From contig OW240916.1 of NCBI GenBank assembly GCA_933207985.1, positions 131,259,641 to 131,323,640 of the forward strand: DNA of 64,000 nucleotides, read 5' to 3'. This document shows, one piece after another, positions 47,512-58,665 of the stretch. The stretch's first letter is position 1, and every line of letters begins with the position of its first letter. A program made the position numbers and the translations under genes. The stretch comes from Pelobates cultripes (lineage: Eukaryota; Chordata; Amphibia; Anura; Pelobatidae). The notes under the pieces are model-generated. The model saw only the letters and a program-made list of their open reading frames with translations, did not search any database and was not told the origin of the DNA.

Positions 47512-48006
47512 TTAAAGGACCACTATAGTGCCAGGAAAACATACTCGTTTTCCTGGCACTATAGTGCCCTGAGGGTGCCCCCACCCTCAGGGTCCCCCTC
47601 CCGCCCGGGGGAAGGGGGAAAGAGGTAAAAACTTACCTTTTTCCAGCGCTGGGCTGAGAGCTCTCCTCCTCCGATCTTCCTCCGATCCTCCTCGCCGGCT
47701 GAATACGCACGCGCGGCAAGAGCTGCGCGTGCATTCAGCCGGTCACATAGGAAAGCATTCATAATGCTTTCCTATGGACGCTGGCGTGCTCTGTGAAAAT
47801 CACAGTGAGAAGCACGCAAGCGCCTCTAGTGGCTGTCAATGAGACAGCCACTAGAGGAAATAGGGGAAGGCTTAACCCAGTGATAAACATAGCAGTTTCT
47901 CTGGAACTGCTATGTTTATGAAAAAATGGGTTAACCCTAGCTGGACCTGGCACCCAGACCACTTCATTAAGTTGAAGTGGTCTGGGTGCCTAGAGTGGTC
48001 CTTTAA
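47512..48006 (+). mobile_element. MITE, TTAA-flanked, family 1 (copy d)
   Basis: TTAA at both ends; ends and hairpins as in copy a at 2729-3231, same orientation and high identity by eye. Confidence 0.87.
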
Positions 48007-48099
48007 TGCTACTGTGCGAGGGTAATAAAAAATAAGCGACACTTTCATAACACTGTTACAAATCTGAGCCACTCATGTTACTTTAGCCTGGGAAAAGCT

Positions 48100-48167
48100 G
48101 TATGTATGTATGTATATGTGTGTGTATGTGTATGTATGTATATGTGTGTGTGTGTGTATATGTATGT
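48100..48167. repeat. (TATG)n/(TG)n microsatellite
   Basis: Runs of TATG and TG, visible directly. Confidence 0.9.
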
Positions 48168-48181
48168 AACACACATCCTTT

Positions 48182-48292
48182 TGAGCAGGGCCCTCAAACC
48201 ATCTGTTTCTGTGCATCTAAGTTCTCTGGTTACTATTGTTTGTTCATCCACAGCGCTGCGGAATTTGTTGGCGCTATAGAAATAATATCAAA
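48182..48292 (+). mobile_element. LINE/SINE-type 3' tail repeat
   Basis: GAGCAGGGCCCTC ... GCTGCGGAATTTGTTGGCGC TATA, matching 27770-28008 in reverse. Probably an old retroposon 3' end. Confidence 0.6.
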
Positions 48293-48397
48293 TTGCGAAG
48301 ACAAACCATTTGCAACCCTGGCATACTCCTACTACACTGTTTCTGATTATAGTAGAAGACATGCTAACTAAATTAAGTCTTTACTGACATGTCTTTA

Positions 48398-49010
48398 CAG
48401 AATGCTTGGTTGTATAAGGAGAGGTATTAGCAGTAGAAAGAGGGAAGTGCTCATGCCATTATACACTGGTGAGACCTCACTTGGAGTATTGTACACAGTA
48501 CTGGAGACCGTATCTTCAGAAGGATATTGATACCTTAGAGAGGGTTCAGAGAAGGGCTACTAAACTGGTTCATGGATTGCGGGATAAAACTTACCAGGAA
48601 AGGTTAAAGGATCTTAACATGTATAGCTTGGAGGAAAGACGAGACAGGGGGGATATGATAGAAACATTTAAATATATAAAGGGAATCAACACAGTAAAGG
48701 AGGAGACTATATTTAAAAGAAGAAAAACTACCACAACAAGAGGACATAGTCTTAAATTAGAGGGACAAAGGTTTAAAAATAATATCAGGAAGTATTACTT
48801 TACTGAGAGGGTAGTGGATACATGGAATAGCCTTCCAGCTGAAGTGGTAGAGGTTAACACAGTAAAGGAGTTTAAACATGCGTGGGATAGGCATAAGGCT
48901 ATCCTAACTATAAGATAAGGCTAGGGACTAATGAAAGTATTTAGAAAATTGGGCAGACTAGATGGGCCGAATGGTTCTTATCTGCCGTCACATTCTATGT
49001 TTCTATGTCG
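48398..49010 (+). pseudogene. CR1-like LINE, 3' end of the RT ORF
   Basis: The open 149-codon block (48469-48918) is the C-terminal part of a CR1/jockey-group ORF2: RPHLEYCTQYWRPYL, LERVQRRATKLVHGL, SLEERRDRGDMIETFK, YFTERVVDTWNSLPAEVV. The same homology continues upstream in another frame (RMLGCIRRGISSRKREVL) to about 48398, with a frameshift near 48465. The 3' UTR is short and ends ATTCTATGTTTCTATG, the kind of terminal repeat known for CR1. It is heavily 5'-truncated, like most CR1 copies. No RT catalytic motif is left, so it cannot be active. Confidence 0.85.
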
Positions 49011-49816
49011 TGGGAATCTGGACTGTGTGACTAACAATGTATTCTATGTTAGTTTTGTGGAAAGGAGAATTTTATGGATTTAAAGGAAATTCTCACCTCC
49101 CAGAATTTGTTTACTTATCCCCTATGTCTAACAACGGTGTGTTTTTGGCCTTTGAAACATGCAAACAAGTGTAGAGATCCTCACAACTTTCTTGCTTACT
49201 TTATTTTGTACATTATTGCCTCAGTATTGATTCACTGTGAGTCATTGTTATAAGCTCCACCCTTTTATGTCTTTTAACCTATTATGTAGAGTTGGTAAAA
49301 AATAAACAGTTTCTGATCACCTTCTCCAAAGCAATGTGTGCCAGGACTGAACTTGATTGTGATGTCTGTTGCTAAATCCTTATATATTAAAAATCAAAAC
49401 AATAAAATACGAATTATTTAAAAAATAAAAAAAAGAGAGAGAACAGAGTAATACATGATAAAAATGTTACCATAAGTTGTTTGTAATTTTCATTATTTAT
49501 ATTCAGTGGTGCAATTTTCAGAGAAGTGCAGGTTCCCCTTTTTTGGAGGGGTTACAGGGGGGGGGGCGGGGGGAGGGGTGTAACAGACAAATGTGTGCAT
49601 ATGTTGCTTTTACCAGCCACTGCCTTCTTTAATTTAGTTTAGTGCTTGTCATGCTGTACACATTTCTCAATCACACAGTAACGTAGGAGGACTGCCAGGA
49701 AGAAATGGTAATATAATTAGCAAAAATGTATTTTATTGTGAATTTCACAATTTGACATTTAATGAATAAACTCCTTGAATTTAAAATGGAAAATTTACAA
49801 GATCGCTTAGGTTCAG
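49011..49816. other. Unassigned DNA
   Basis: Contains a G-run at 49555-49575 and A-rich sequence near 49400. No gene recognised. Confidence 0.5.
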
Positions 49817-49954
49817 TTAAAGGACCACCAAAGTCAGCCCGGCCACTTAATCTCCAAAAATCTGTCTGGATGCAGTGACCCTGTAGTTTTATCCCTGTAA
49901 TGTTAAACATTTCAGTTTTGTAAAAATTGGCAATGTTTACCTTACATTGCAGGG
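49817..49954 (+). mobile_element. MITE fragment
   Basis: Starts TTAAAGGACCACCAAAGTCAG and has a TTACATTGCAGGG block typical of the family interiors. It is interrupted by the next element; the right end was not found. Confidence 0.5.
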
Positions 49955-50267
49955 TTAACCCCTTCAGGACCGAGGACGGTTCAGGCATTTTTGCGTTGCC
50001 GACCGGTGACGGTCCTGAACCGTCCTAACGGTCCAATGTACTTACCCGAGCGCCATCGTTCCCCCGGCGGCGATCAGTGTTGCTCCCGTTGTGGGGAGAC
50101 TGCCTGCAGCCCAGACAGTTTCCCCGCGGCGGATTAGGAACCCTGGGGCCATGTGATCGCTTAACAGATGTGTCTGCCTGCAGGAGGACTGCCTGTGCTG
50201 ACAGGCAGTCTCCCTGCTAGTGTAAAATCATAAAAAAAATAAAGTTAATGTTAATAAAAAAATATAT

Positions 50268-50273
<6 letters not shown>

Positions 50274-50365
<92 letters not shown>

Positions 50366-50372
50366 GTCATAC
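50274..50372. repeat. (TG)n(TA)n microsatellite
   Basis: About 100 bp of alternating purine-pyrimidine sequence, TG units then TA units. Confidence 0.95.
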
Positions 50373-50921
50373 TAAGTGTATTTTTATATTAATATGTACA
50401 TATATTAATATAAAAATATACTTATAATTAAAGTACACCCGTATATATAATATATGTAATAACTATATATATATTGTATATATAGATTATTATAAAATAT
50501 AAATAATAAGTAATTTAAATTAAATTAAAAAAATGTAAAAATAATAATAAAAATGTAAAAAAAAATTATACATATATATGACATTTTATTCTAACTGTAT
50601 TTTGATATTAATATATATATATATATATAGTTATATCAAAATACACTTGGAATGAAATTGTATATATATCTATGTATATATAAATAAAAATAATACGAAA
50701 TATACATATGTCCATATACAAAATTACATAAATAATTATATAAATATACACGTAGACTGCAAATATATAAATATGCATATATATTTAAATTCTACGTGCG
50801 TATTTACGTAATATTTTTACATAATTAAGTAATTTTATTGATTGCAATTTGAAGGACCTGTCTGACAACCCAGGCTGAAAGAGAATTTAATTTGCTAGCA
50901 CTATATTTTACCCTGTAACTT

Positions 50922-51209
50922 TCTATGACACCCTAAAACCTGTACATGGGGGGTACTGTTTTACTCGGGAGACTTCGCTGAACACAAATATTAGTGATTC
51001 AAAACAGTAAAACATATCACAGCGATGATATTGTCAGTGAAATTTACTTTTTTTGCCTTTTTCACACACAAACAGCACTTTTACTGATGATATAACTGTT
51101 GTGATACGTTTTCCTGTTTTGAAACACTAATATTTGTGTTCAGCAAAGTCTTCCGAGTATAACAGTACCCCCCATGTACAAGTTTTATAGCGTTTTTGAA
51201 AGTTACAGG
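50922..51209. repeat. Palindrome 1, 288 bp
   Basis: Outer arms CCTGTAACTTT / AAAGTTACAGG. Inner blocks ACATGGGGGGTACTGTT and its reverse complement AACAGTACCCCCCATGT confirm the pairing. The centre lies near 51065, in T-rich sequence with TTTTTCACACACAAAC. Confidence 0.85.
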
Positions 51210-51330
51210 ATCAAATATATGGGTCAAATATTTTTATATTGAAAAAGGCCAGGTTGGTTACCTTGCCTTTGAGAGCGTATGGTAGCCCAGGAATGAGAAT
51301 TACCCCTATGATGGCATACCATTTGCAAAA

Positions 51331-51542
51331 GAAGACAACCCAAAGTATTGCAAATGGGGTATGTCCAGTCTTTTTTAGTAGCCACTTAGTCACAAACACT
51401 GGCCAAAATTAGCGTTCAATTTAGTTTTTTACTTTTTTCACACACAAACAAATATGATTGCTAACTTTGGCCAGTGTTTTCGACTAAGTGGCTACTAAAA
51501 AAGACTGGACATACCCCATATTGAATACCCTGGGTTGTTTAC
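51331..51542. repeat. Palindrome 2, about 210 bp
   Basis: GGGGTATGTCCAGTC and GACTGGACATACCCC are the arms, with CACTGGCCAAA / TTTGGCCAGTG inside. The centre again holds TTTTTTCACACACAAACA. Confidence 0.85.
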
Positions 51543-52018
51543 TTTAAAAAAAAAATATGTACATGTGGGGTGTTATTCAGAGATTTATGACAGATAATAG
51601 TGTTACAATGTCACTATTTATAAATTTTAAAAATGTATGTTTTGAAACCGCAATATCCTACTTGTACCTATAGCCCTATAACTATGTAGACACTGGGTAT
51701 TTTTAAACTCAAGACAAAATTTTGAATCTATTTAGCAGTTTTTTTTTTTTTCATTCACTTTTGTAGATGAGTAAAAGATTTTTCAAGTAAAAGTAAAAAA
51801 ACATGTATTTTTTCAATTTTTCATCATTTTTTAAATTTTTTTTAAAAATTAAATTACATGAGATTATATAAATAATGGTATGTAAAGAAAGCCATTTTTG
51901 TCCTGAAAAAAACAATATATAATTTGTATGGGAACAGTAAATGAGAGAGCGGAAAATTACAGCTAAAAACACAAACACAGTCCAGTCCTTAAGGGGTTAA
52001 ACACATTGTCTACAGCAG

Positions 52019-52372
52019 CATTAATTTTGTCGACTAACCATTTTAGCCGACTAAAGAATTTTTTAGGTTTAGTTGACTAAAACTAAAATGATTCAGATGA
52101 CTAAAATACGGCTAAAACTAAAATGGGGGGGACGGGGGGACGACACATAGAGACAGAGAAGGGCTAGGGGAGGGGCAAAAGAGACAGGGGCTTTAGCTAA
52201 ACCTATTAGATTTTAGTTTAGTCGACTAAAATCTACTGGAGATTTAGTCGATTACAATTAGACTAAAACAAAAACAATTCAGATGACTAAAATGCAACAA
52301 AAACTAGAATGGCTTATTAGTCAAAAGACTGACTAAAACTGAATTGAAATTTGCCACCAAAATTAACTCTGG
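52019..52372. repeat. TTTAGTCGACTAAA-type repeat
   Basis: Second copy of the repeat that PLE1 is inserted in. The ends ATTAATTTTG and CAAAATTAA are inverted, and many GACTAAAA motifs lie between. Confidence 0.6.
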
Positions 52373-53396
52373 TCTGCAGTATCTTAAACCAACCTTCTGT
52401 GACATATCTGAGTCACAGGCAAGCCTTTGAGTCCTTAGCTATGTTTAGATGGGAAAATGGTCCTGCAGGATATGGGATACTTGTTACTGTGTTCATTAAA
52501 GTTTCTATTTTGCATTCTGAAATCTTTTGTATTATTTACAAGCAAAAAGTATTTTTTTGCATTATGCTGCGCCATAGGTCTTCCTCCTTAGATTCAGCTT
52601 CATCATTACAGAAAATTACTTTTGGGGCTTTTTCAGTGTATTTACTCGGCTCAGCCACTGACAGCAGTGAGTGTCTTATCCTCATGCAAGTTGCCTGGTT
52701 TACAGCAGCTCAACTCAAACAGCCAGACACATTTTTTTTTAATTTTATTATCATTTTATAGCTCCATTGTTTTGCATACTGGTTTAAAATCTTGTAGTGA
52801 GGATATATAAGAGCAACTAATTGACAAACAAATGTTAACAGATCGATATTGGTGTAGAATCTATAGAGTATGTCTGTTGCTTCTATATCTGCAATTTGGT
52901 TGTACATTGGTTGAGGAAGGGGGATTTATGAAACACGTATACAATTCATACAGTACCTTTCTGATGGCCAGGGGCATTCCTCTGGAGGGATGAACATAGC
53001 TAGCTCTTCATAGCTCTTTGTCTCCCTCTAGCTTTTTAACTCCTCTGGATGGAGCATCACATGGGTGGCAGGTAGCAGTAGTTGTTGAGATGAAACCTTT
53101 CTGCCACACCTCTTCCGCACAAAGTCTGTTTGCAATTCCATGCACATGGTAATTCAGTCTGTGTCTCCATACTGACAAAAATACTACAGAGAGAAGGGGT
53201 ATGGAGATTCTGGAGCAGGTCTGGGGGGAGGTTTGAGAGCTTCAGTCTTCAATCTGGAACTTGGCAAGGAGGAAGTTTGGGCTGCAGGCTCAGGGACATG
53301 GCAAAGAGATAACTGGGGTCTGCTGCAGGTCAGATAATTTGGCACATATCTTTAATTTCTATTCATAGCCAAAATCTCTATACCCTATATGTGTTT
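52373..53396. other. Unassigned DNA
   Basis: No gene recognised. The 136-codon frame at 52351-52761 has no visible domain and overlaps repeat sequence. Confidence 0.45.
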
Positions 53397-53455
53397 TTAA
53401 CAATATAGGGTCAGGAATACATGTTTGTATTACTGAACCTATAATATTCCTTTAA
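53397..53455. repeat. MITE family-3 terminal hairpin
   Basis: TTAA, then GGTCAGGAATACA mirrored by TGTATTACTGAACC, then TTAA. Same as the right end of 36411-36927. Confidence 0.55.
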
Positions 53456-53457
53456 AG

Positions 53458-53625
53458 CAGTGGTTTCCAAACCTGTCCTCACGGCATGCCTACCAGTTTA
53501 GGATTTAGGGATTAGCTAGTTGTGTCTAAGGTGTTTTTAAAATGAAAAAACACCTTGACACAACTGGGTAATCCCTAAATCCTGGACTGGTGTCTATGCC
53601 TTGAAGACTGGTTTGTAAACGACTA
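53458..53625. mobile_element. Small hAT-like MITE with 8-bp TSD
   Basis: 168 bp, ends CAGTGGTTTCCAAACC and GGTTTGTAAACGACTA (decayed inverted repeats). Interior is largely palindromic (GATTTAGGGATTA / TAATCCCTAAATC). Flanked by CTTTAAAG at 53450-53457 and 53626-53633. An 8-bp duplication and CAG start suit the hAT superfamily. Confidence 0.75.
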
Positions 53626-54619
53626 CTTTAAAGGAACACTATAGGTTCAGTAAACTCAGTGCTGTCCGAGCATCTCCAGTGTCTGTGTGTGAGGCTGGAG
53701 AGGAAGAGAAAGGGATCACTTCCGATCTGCTAACTAACTGTGTCTCACACAGAAAATCCCTTGCAGAAGGAGCAGGGAATGCACGGTTTGATTTACACAG
53801 TATAACAGTTTCTGCAGTTCTACGATCATTCTTCTCCTACACCTTATTCTACACCTGCCAACATTGGGGAGTTCTGAAATTCTGCTGGGTTGGGTAGGAT
53901 AGTATAGGGGGAGGGCATGTCCTAGATGGCATATGGATTGTAAGAGGAAGTGCCTCACCACACCATGCTGTATGCACATAATGTTTCTCAAGTGCTCTAC
54001 TACAGTGCAGGCGAACTGATGATATTGTTGCCAGTGTGTTTGTTATGTACCTTGAACTTCCAAATTTGGAAGTGTCCCACTGGGTTTGGGACAGTTAGGT
54101 CCTATCCCATAGTGCTAGGTACATAAAAAACAAGGCCCCGTATAAAAAGCCACAAGACTCTATATGAACTCTGCAACCATCTCGGTGGGTAGTGACTGTA
54201 TTTTTGAATTATTTGTGAGTGTTGGAATTTATTTTGTTCATTTGTTTCTTTGTTTAGGCTACATCCATGGACAGAAGATGATGTATCCAAGGGCTTTGTT
54301 TTACAATGAAGAATATTGTAAGCATGACATTTATTCAAAAACGTTTTATTTGTTTTTTGTTTTTAGAGATTATGGAATAAAACTACCACCCACCAACCCC
54401 CAGTAATTAGAAGGGTAGGGTTCGATAGGTAGGTACATACATGTTGATGGGACATGCTTCTGGGCTGGAGTGGGAGATTAGACCTTTAGGACAAAAGGAC
54501 ATGAACACGAAAAGTCTCCAAACTTTATGGGGCCATTTCTAATTTTTGATGGTCCAACCTAAGCTTTACCCATACAACTATTAGGGATTTGCCGGAAAAA
54601 AAAATATTTTTTTGGGGGG

Positions 54620-54744
54620 ACAGGGGAGGGTGGAGGCCACTATGGAACAGTGGAGGGGAGGGGAGGGAGACCACTATGAAACAGGGGAGGGGAGGGAGAC
54701 CACTATGAAACAGGGGAGGGGAGGGAGACCACTATGGAACAGGG
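54620..54744. repeat. 29-bp minisatellite, about four units
   Basis: Units of GGGAGGGAGACCACTATGAA plus ACAGGGGAG, with few differences between copies. Confidence 0.85.
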
Positions 54745-54798
54745 GATTTTGGTATATTTATGGAGGCATGAGGGGCCCAGGGGAGCTAGATGGTTGTT

Positions 54799-54857
54799 TT
54801 AACACTATAGGGTCAGGAATACATGCTCGTGTTCCTGACCCTATAGTGACCCTTTAA
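54799..54857. repeat. MITE family-3 terminal hairpin
   Basis: TTAACACTATAGGGTCAGG mirrored by CCTGACCCTATAGTGACC, then TTAA. No second element end recognised nearby. Confidence 0.6.
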
Positions 54858-56731
54858 CAATATTATAGGAAAAAAACGTTTTAAAAATAATTTGGGGAAA
54901 GTCATTTTTGGGTTTCGGCCCAGAATTTTCATTTCGGTGCATCCCTAACAGCTACAAATGTATATGTAGCTCCGTTGTACCCATCTCCCAAAATTTCAAC
55001 TGTTTAGTGAAATTCAACCCTGCTTAATGGTTTTTTTTTTTTTTTTTTTTAAACACCGTTTGCATCTAAAAGTGATTTTACCATGACTATCATATGCCAT
55101 TTACCATATTCCTCCTATCCACAATAAACATATTTAGAGTGTTATCAAACTATTTAAATGTCCAAAAGTGTTATCCACGTAGTTGACCACTTAACTCTTA
55201 TGACCTGTGATTAAATAATGTACCGGTGTATGTTGCAAAATTATGGTATTGTTAGCCATATTGTAAAGCTATATTTTGTGGGCTGAAAAGGTAACAATTG
55301 TTTCTGGCTGCTTGGCAAGTGTAATGAAAAATATCAGTGTGCCAATAGAAAGCAGTGTCTGACTTCTAAAACCATAAAAACAGTAGACACGGCCATGCTC
55401 ATTCTCAAAATTTCAAAACCCCAAAATACTAGACTTTCCTTATTTGCAATACCATTAAATACCATTTAAACAATGGCTTTTGGATTATATTATATATAAT
55501 GTGCAGACACATATCATTTGCAGGCATTTTTGTCTTTAAGTGAACTTGTCATGACAGGTTCAATTTAAGTGTCTGCATCTCTTTCAGCAAGTGAGTTATA
55601 AGTTATCCTATAGATAAATTATATACTACAGTGTGTTATTAGTGATATTTTAAAAAACTGATGCCTCTGCTGTATTGTTAGGTTTGCGTGTTGTACACTA
55701 GTGACAATTCGTTTTCTTATTTTTTTTCTTTTATTTGTTTATTTTAATGAATTTATTTAAATTCTGTGCTCAGAAAATGTTTTTGTTCTGTTTGCAAAAA
55801 TTTGTTCCTAGCAGTGCAAATATATTTTTAAATTTAATTGGTTTTGCAGATTTCTCTAGGTAGCTTTGCAAATGTTTTTCAAAAAAATAAAAGCATTGAG
55901 CACCATACACAGGTTTGTCGGTGCTGCTTCACACTGAACTCTATTCATGGAATCCAAAATTTGCTGGAGTAGCCCTGCCTGATGGCTAATTTTTGTATGG
56001 GATACAGGAAGCACAGATCAGCACACCTTTGCTTTCATTCACCACAGCAGAGATGTACATTTTAGTGCTTGGCCTCTGTGTTTGTATGCATTTATTTTAC
56101 TTTAAGTTATGTTTTCTTCGTGATGGAAGCTTAGATGCTTGCAAAAATCCCATGTTCATCCATCAATAGGCTATTTGTAAGTCTGTTCCAAACAAGCTAC
56201 AAGATAAATATTTGTGGGAAAAGTGGGTTTTAGTATTTCCCTATTAAAGCAGCGTGCATGACAGATTGTACTTAGCTTGAAATTTTCCAAAACAGTTTCT
56301 TGGCAATATGAGACTTATTAAAATGTCGGGAACCATGCAAATACATTTGACACTTTATGGAGTTTATGGTGTCTGTTATTATTGCCATAATCACTTGTAG
56401 TGGTTATGGTGCTAGGTTCCTTTGGTTACTACGTAGGAAATCCTCTGAAACCCTCTTTGGTGTGCGACAAGTTGGTTGCTAATTTATTTATTGTCTTGTA
56501 GTTTAAATATCATATGAAGGCATTTTAGTACACGCATATTGTCCAGTATGTGTTTTGTAGGCATGTTGTGCAAATAATTATAAGCAAATTTGATGTCATT
56601 TTTGTTACTTTGAAGGAAATATTATTTTATTTGAGCAAACCAAATTTATTGTGTGAATAGATTTAAAGGTTTTTGTTTCCCACCACCCTATATATTTTTG
56701 TCTCTCTTCAGGATTACAGCTTTAGGGTATA
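54858..56731. other. Unassigned AT-rich DNA
   Basis: A T-run at 55030-55050; no coding region or element boundary recognised in almost 1.9 kb. Confidence 0.5.
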
Positions 56732-57616
56732 TGTGGCGAAACCAGCCTCGTCACTGTCCACTGGAGGAGCCTGGTTGCTCGCCTGCTCTCTTTAGACTAT
56801 GGCTTGGCAGTTAAAATCTTTTATTTTCCCTGCAGAAAAGCATATTCGTGCCTTTCTGCAGACTGTTAAAGCCATGCTACCCCAGAAAGATATGCCATGG
56901 AGCCCAGCCGTATACTGAAAGACTGTATGAAAGAATTTGGCTCCATGGCGATTGAACTGTATATAAAGAAAAAGAGGGGCAAGAATCCCAGAAACACCGG
57001 GAATAGATCCCCTCAGGACTAGTACCCCCTATAGAGCAATAAATTTTATTTGCCTACTAACCGTGTATAGAAAAAATAATAAAGATTTATTGAAAAAGAT
57101 TAAAAATCCCATAGATAGTGTGCTATAATACACCAAACTGCTATAAACTAGGAATAAAGGGAATCAGCTAGAGTGCACATAACTGTATGATACATTTGGA
57201 TACTGAGTTGCACAAAATCCAGTAGAGAAGTAGTAAGCACATAAGCTATTTCAAATTAGCAACAGTATCCATGTAGTGACACATGTAAATGTTGTAGACA
57301 CCAGCTAAAAGCTGCATTCCAATTCCTACACAAAACGAATATACTCTTCACTATTAGATATCCAGATTAAGTATAAAATGTATAGATATTAATGGTTAAA
57401 TACATATATAAATAGGTATATCTTGGCCACAGTGGCTTCAAGTATCTTTATCAAAGTAGGTAAATCGAAAGGACAGGAAGATATCAGTGGAGAGAATGAA
57501 GAATAAAGTGGGGAGGCAATAGAAGATGTTCAATAGGTCAAATGACCCTGAACTATAATTCAACCGATGAAAACAGGCTAGTTGCCCAAGTACACCCCCC
57601 CCCACCACATATAGCA

Positions 57617-57666
57617 GGAGCCCAACGCGCGTTTCGGCGGTAATGTCCGCCTTTCTCAAGGGTATG
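57617..57666 (-). ncRNA. Hammerhead-like motif, PLE2
   Basis: Minus strand: CCC, UUGAGAAA, stem GGCGG/CCGCC with a 6-nt loop, GAAAC, GC-rich minimal stem, GUU, GGG. Same layout as PLE1. Stem II differs from PLE1 at two base pairs, each changed on both sides. The CUGAUGA box is degenerate here also. Confidence 0.6.
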
Positions 57667-57877
57667 ATAGTGTGCAAATATCCTCCCTTAGTCCTCTCCC
57701 TTATATGCACTTACAATTGGCGCCAAAACATGCCCGCCCGTCATAGGGGGGCTTGGTCTTTGTTTTGACACGCTCACATATTTCGTCCGAAAAAAGAGGG
57801 GGGGTGGGAAGAGGATTTCCAGGGTGCCCAAGTGCCTTGCCAATAGAGGTAGACCCACACATGAGATCCGGCAAAAA

Positions 57878-57925
57878 GCGCATGCGTCTAAGGCCGATAC
57901 TCGGTCAGAAAAAGAACGCATGCGC
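57878..57925 (-). other. Two-tier hairpin H1 in PLE2 3' region
   Basis: Outer arms GCGCATGCGT / ACGCATGCGC (10 bp); inner stem GGCCGA/TCGGTC around a three-base loop. Asymmetric A-rich internal loop between the tiers. Confidence 0.6.
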
Positions 57926-57981
57926 ACACACTTAGCCGGCATCGACGGAGTCCCTAATATGCCAAAAGTCCTCTGGAGGCT

Positions 57982-58033
57982 ATTGCACATGCGCTGAAGC
58001 TGGCGTTTCGCCAGAAAGACGCGCATGTGCAAA
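57982..58033 (-). other. Two-tier hairpin H2 in PLE2 3' region
   Basis: Outer arms TTGCACATGCGC / GCGCATGTGCAA (12 bp, perfect); inner stem CTGGCG/CGCCAG with TTT loop; internal loops TGAAG and AAAGAC. Architecture like H1, different sequence. Confidence 0.65.
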
Positions 58034-58665
58034 TCCTCACATAAAAAGATACAATTTAAACACACTATGATACCATAGTTCCATTCAAAGTCATATATTT
58101 CTTAAAGTTAAGTATAAAGTAACACAGTATAAGAGTAAGTAACCAGAAATATATATGTATATACATAATGCTTGGAAAACATGAAACAATATCATAGAGA
58201 AGATGAAAATAAAGGAAAATTAGGACTCTATTGTGGAGAGGAACAAAAAAGTGGATAAATTAAGAAATAAACAATAATACAAAAAATAATAATACTAGCA
58301 ATTCCTAAAAAATTGGCATGTCCATTTAGAGTTACAGATATTCTGAAAGCTGGAAAAAAAAGGGGAGAAAAATAAATAGATAAACCCTACAAATATTAAT
58401 CCAGATCAAAACTGTATTTATAAATATTAGACAGCATATCCAGTGGTAAATCGCCGGCAGAGTCAATTCTTCCAGATCCAAGTTATATTCACTGATATTA
58501 GGGCATGTACCCAACATTGGATCACCCATATGATCAGTCAATAATGGTCAAATAAATCCTTATAAATCGAAAGGAGAATTATTAAAAGTGTAATGTAGCC
58601 CAGATATAGCTCGCGAGACTTTATACAGATGTATATATACATTTATATATCTCCAATATAACAGA

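Larger units (their letters stand above)
49955..52000 (+). mobile_element. TTAA-flanked non-autonomous element with two long palindromes
   Basis: Left end TTAACCCCTTCAGGACCG, right end GTCCTTAAGGGGTTAA: inverted repeats including TTAA. About 2 kb, no transposase frame. Interior: GC-rich left part, a (TG)n(TA)n run (50274-50372), AT-rich hairpins (50389-50432, near 50590-50650), then two large palindromes at 50922-51209 and about 51331-51542. A partial copy without palindromes is at 1859-2547. Confidence 0.75.

Noticed and set aside
54612..54745. Tandem repeats considered as a CRISPR array
   Set aside because: Units are contiguous without unique spacers, and the context is a vertebrate genome.
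54612..54857. Gly/Arg/Glu-rich 81-codon frame with internal repeats
   Set aside because: It is a translation of the 29-bp minisatellite and a MITE hairpin.
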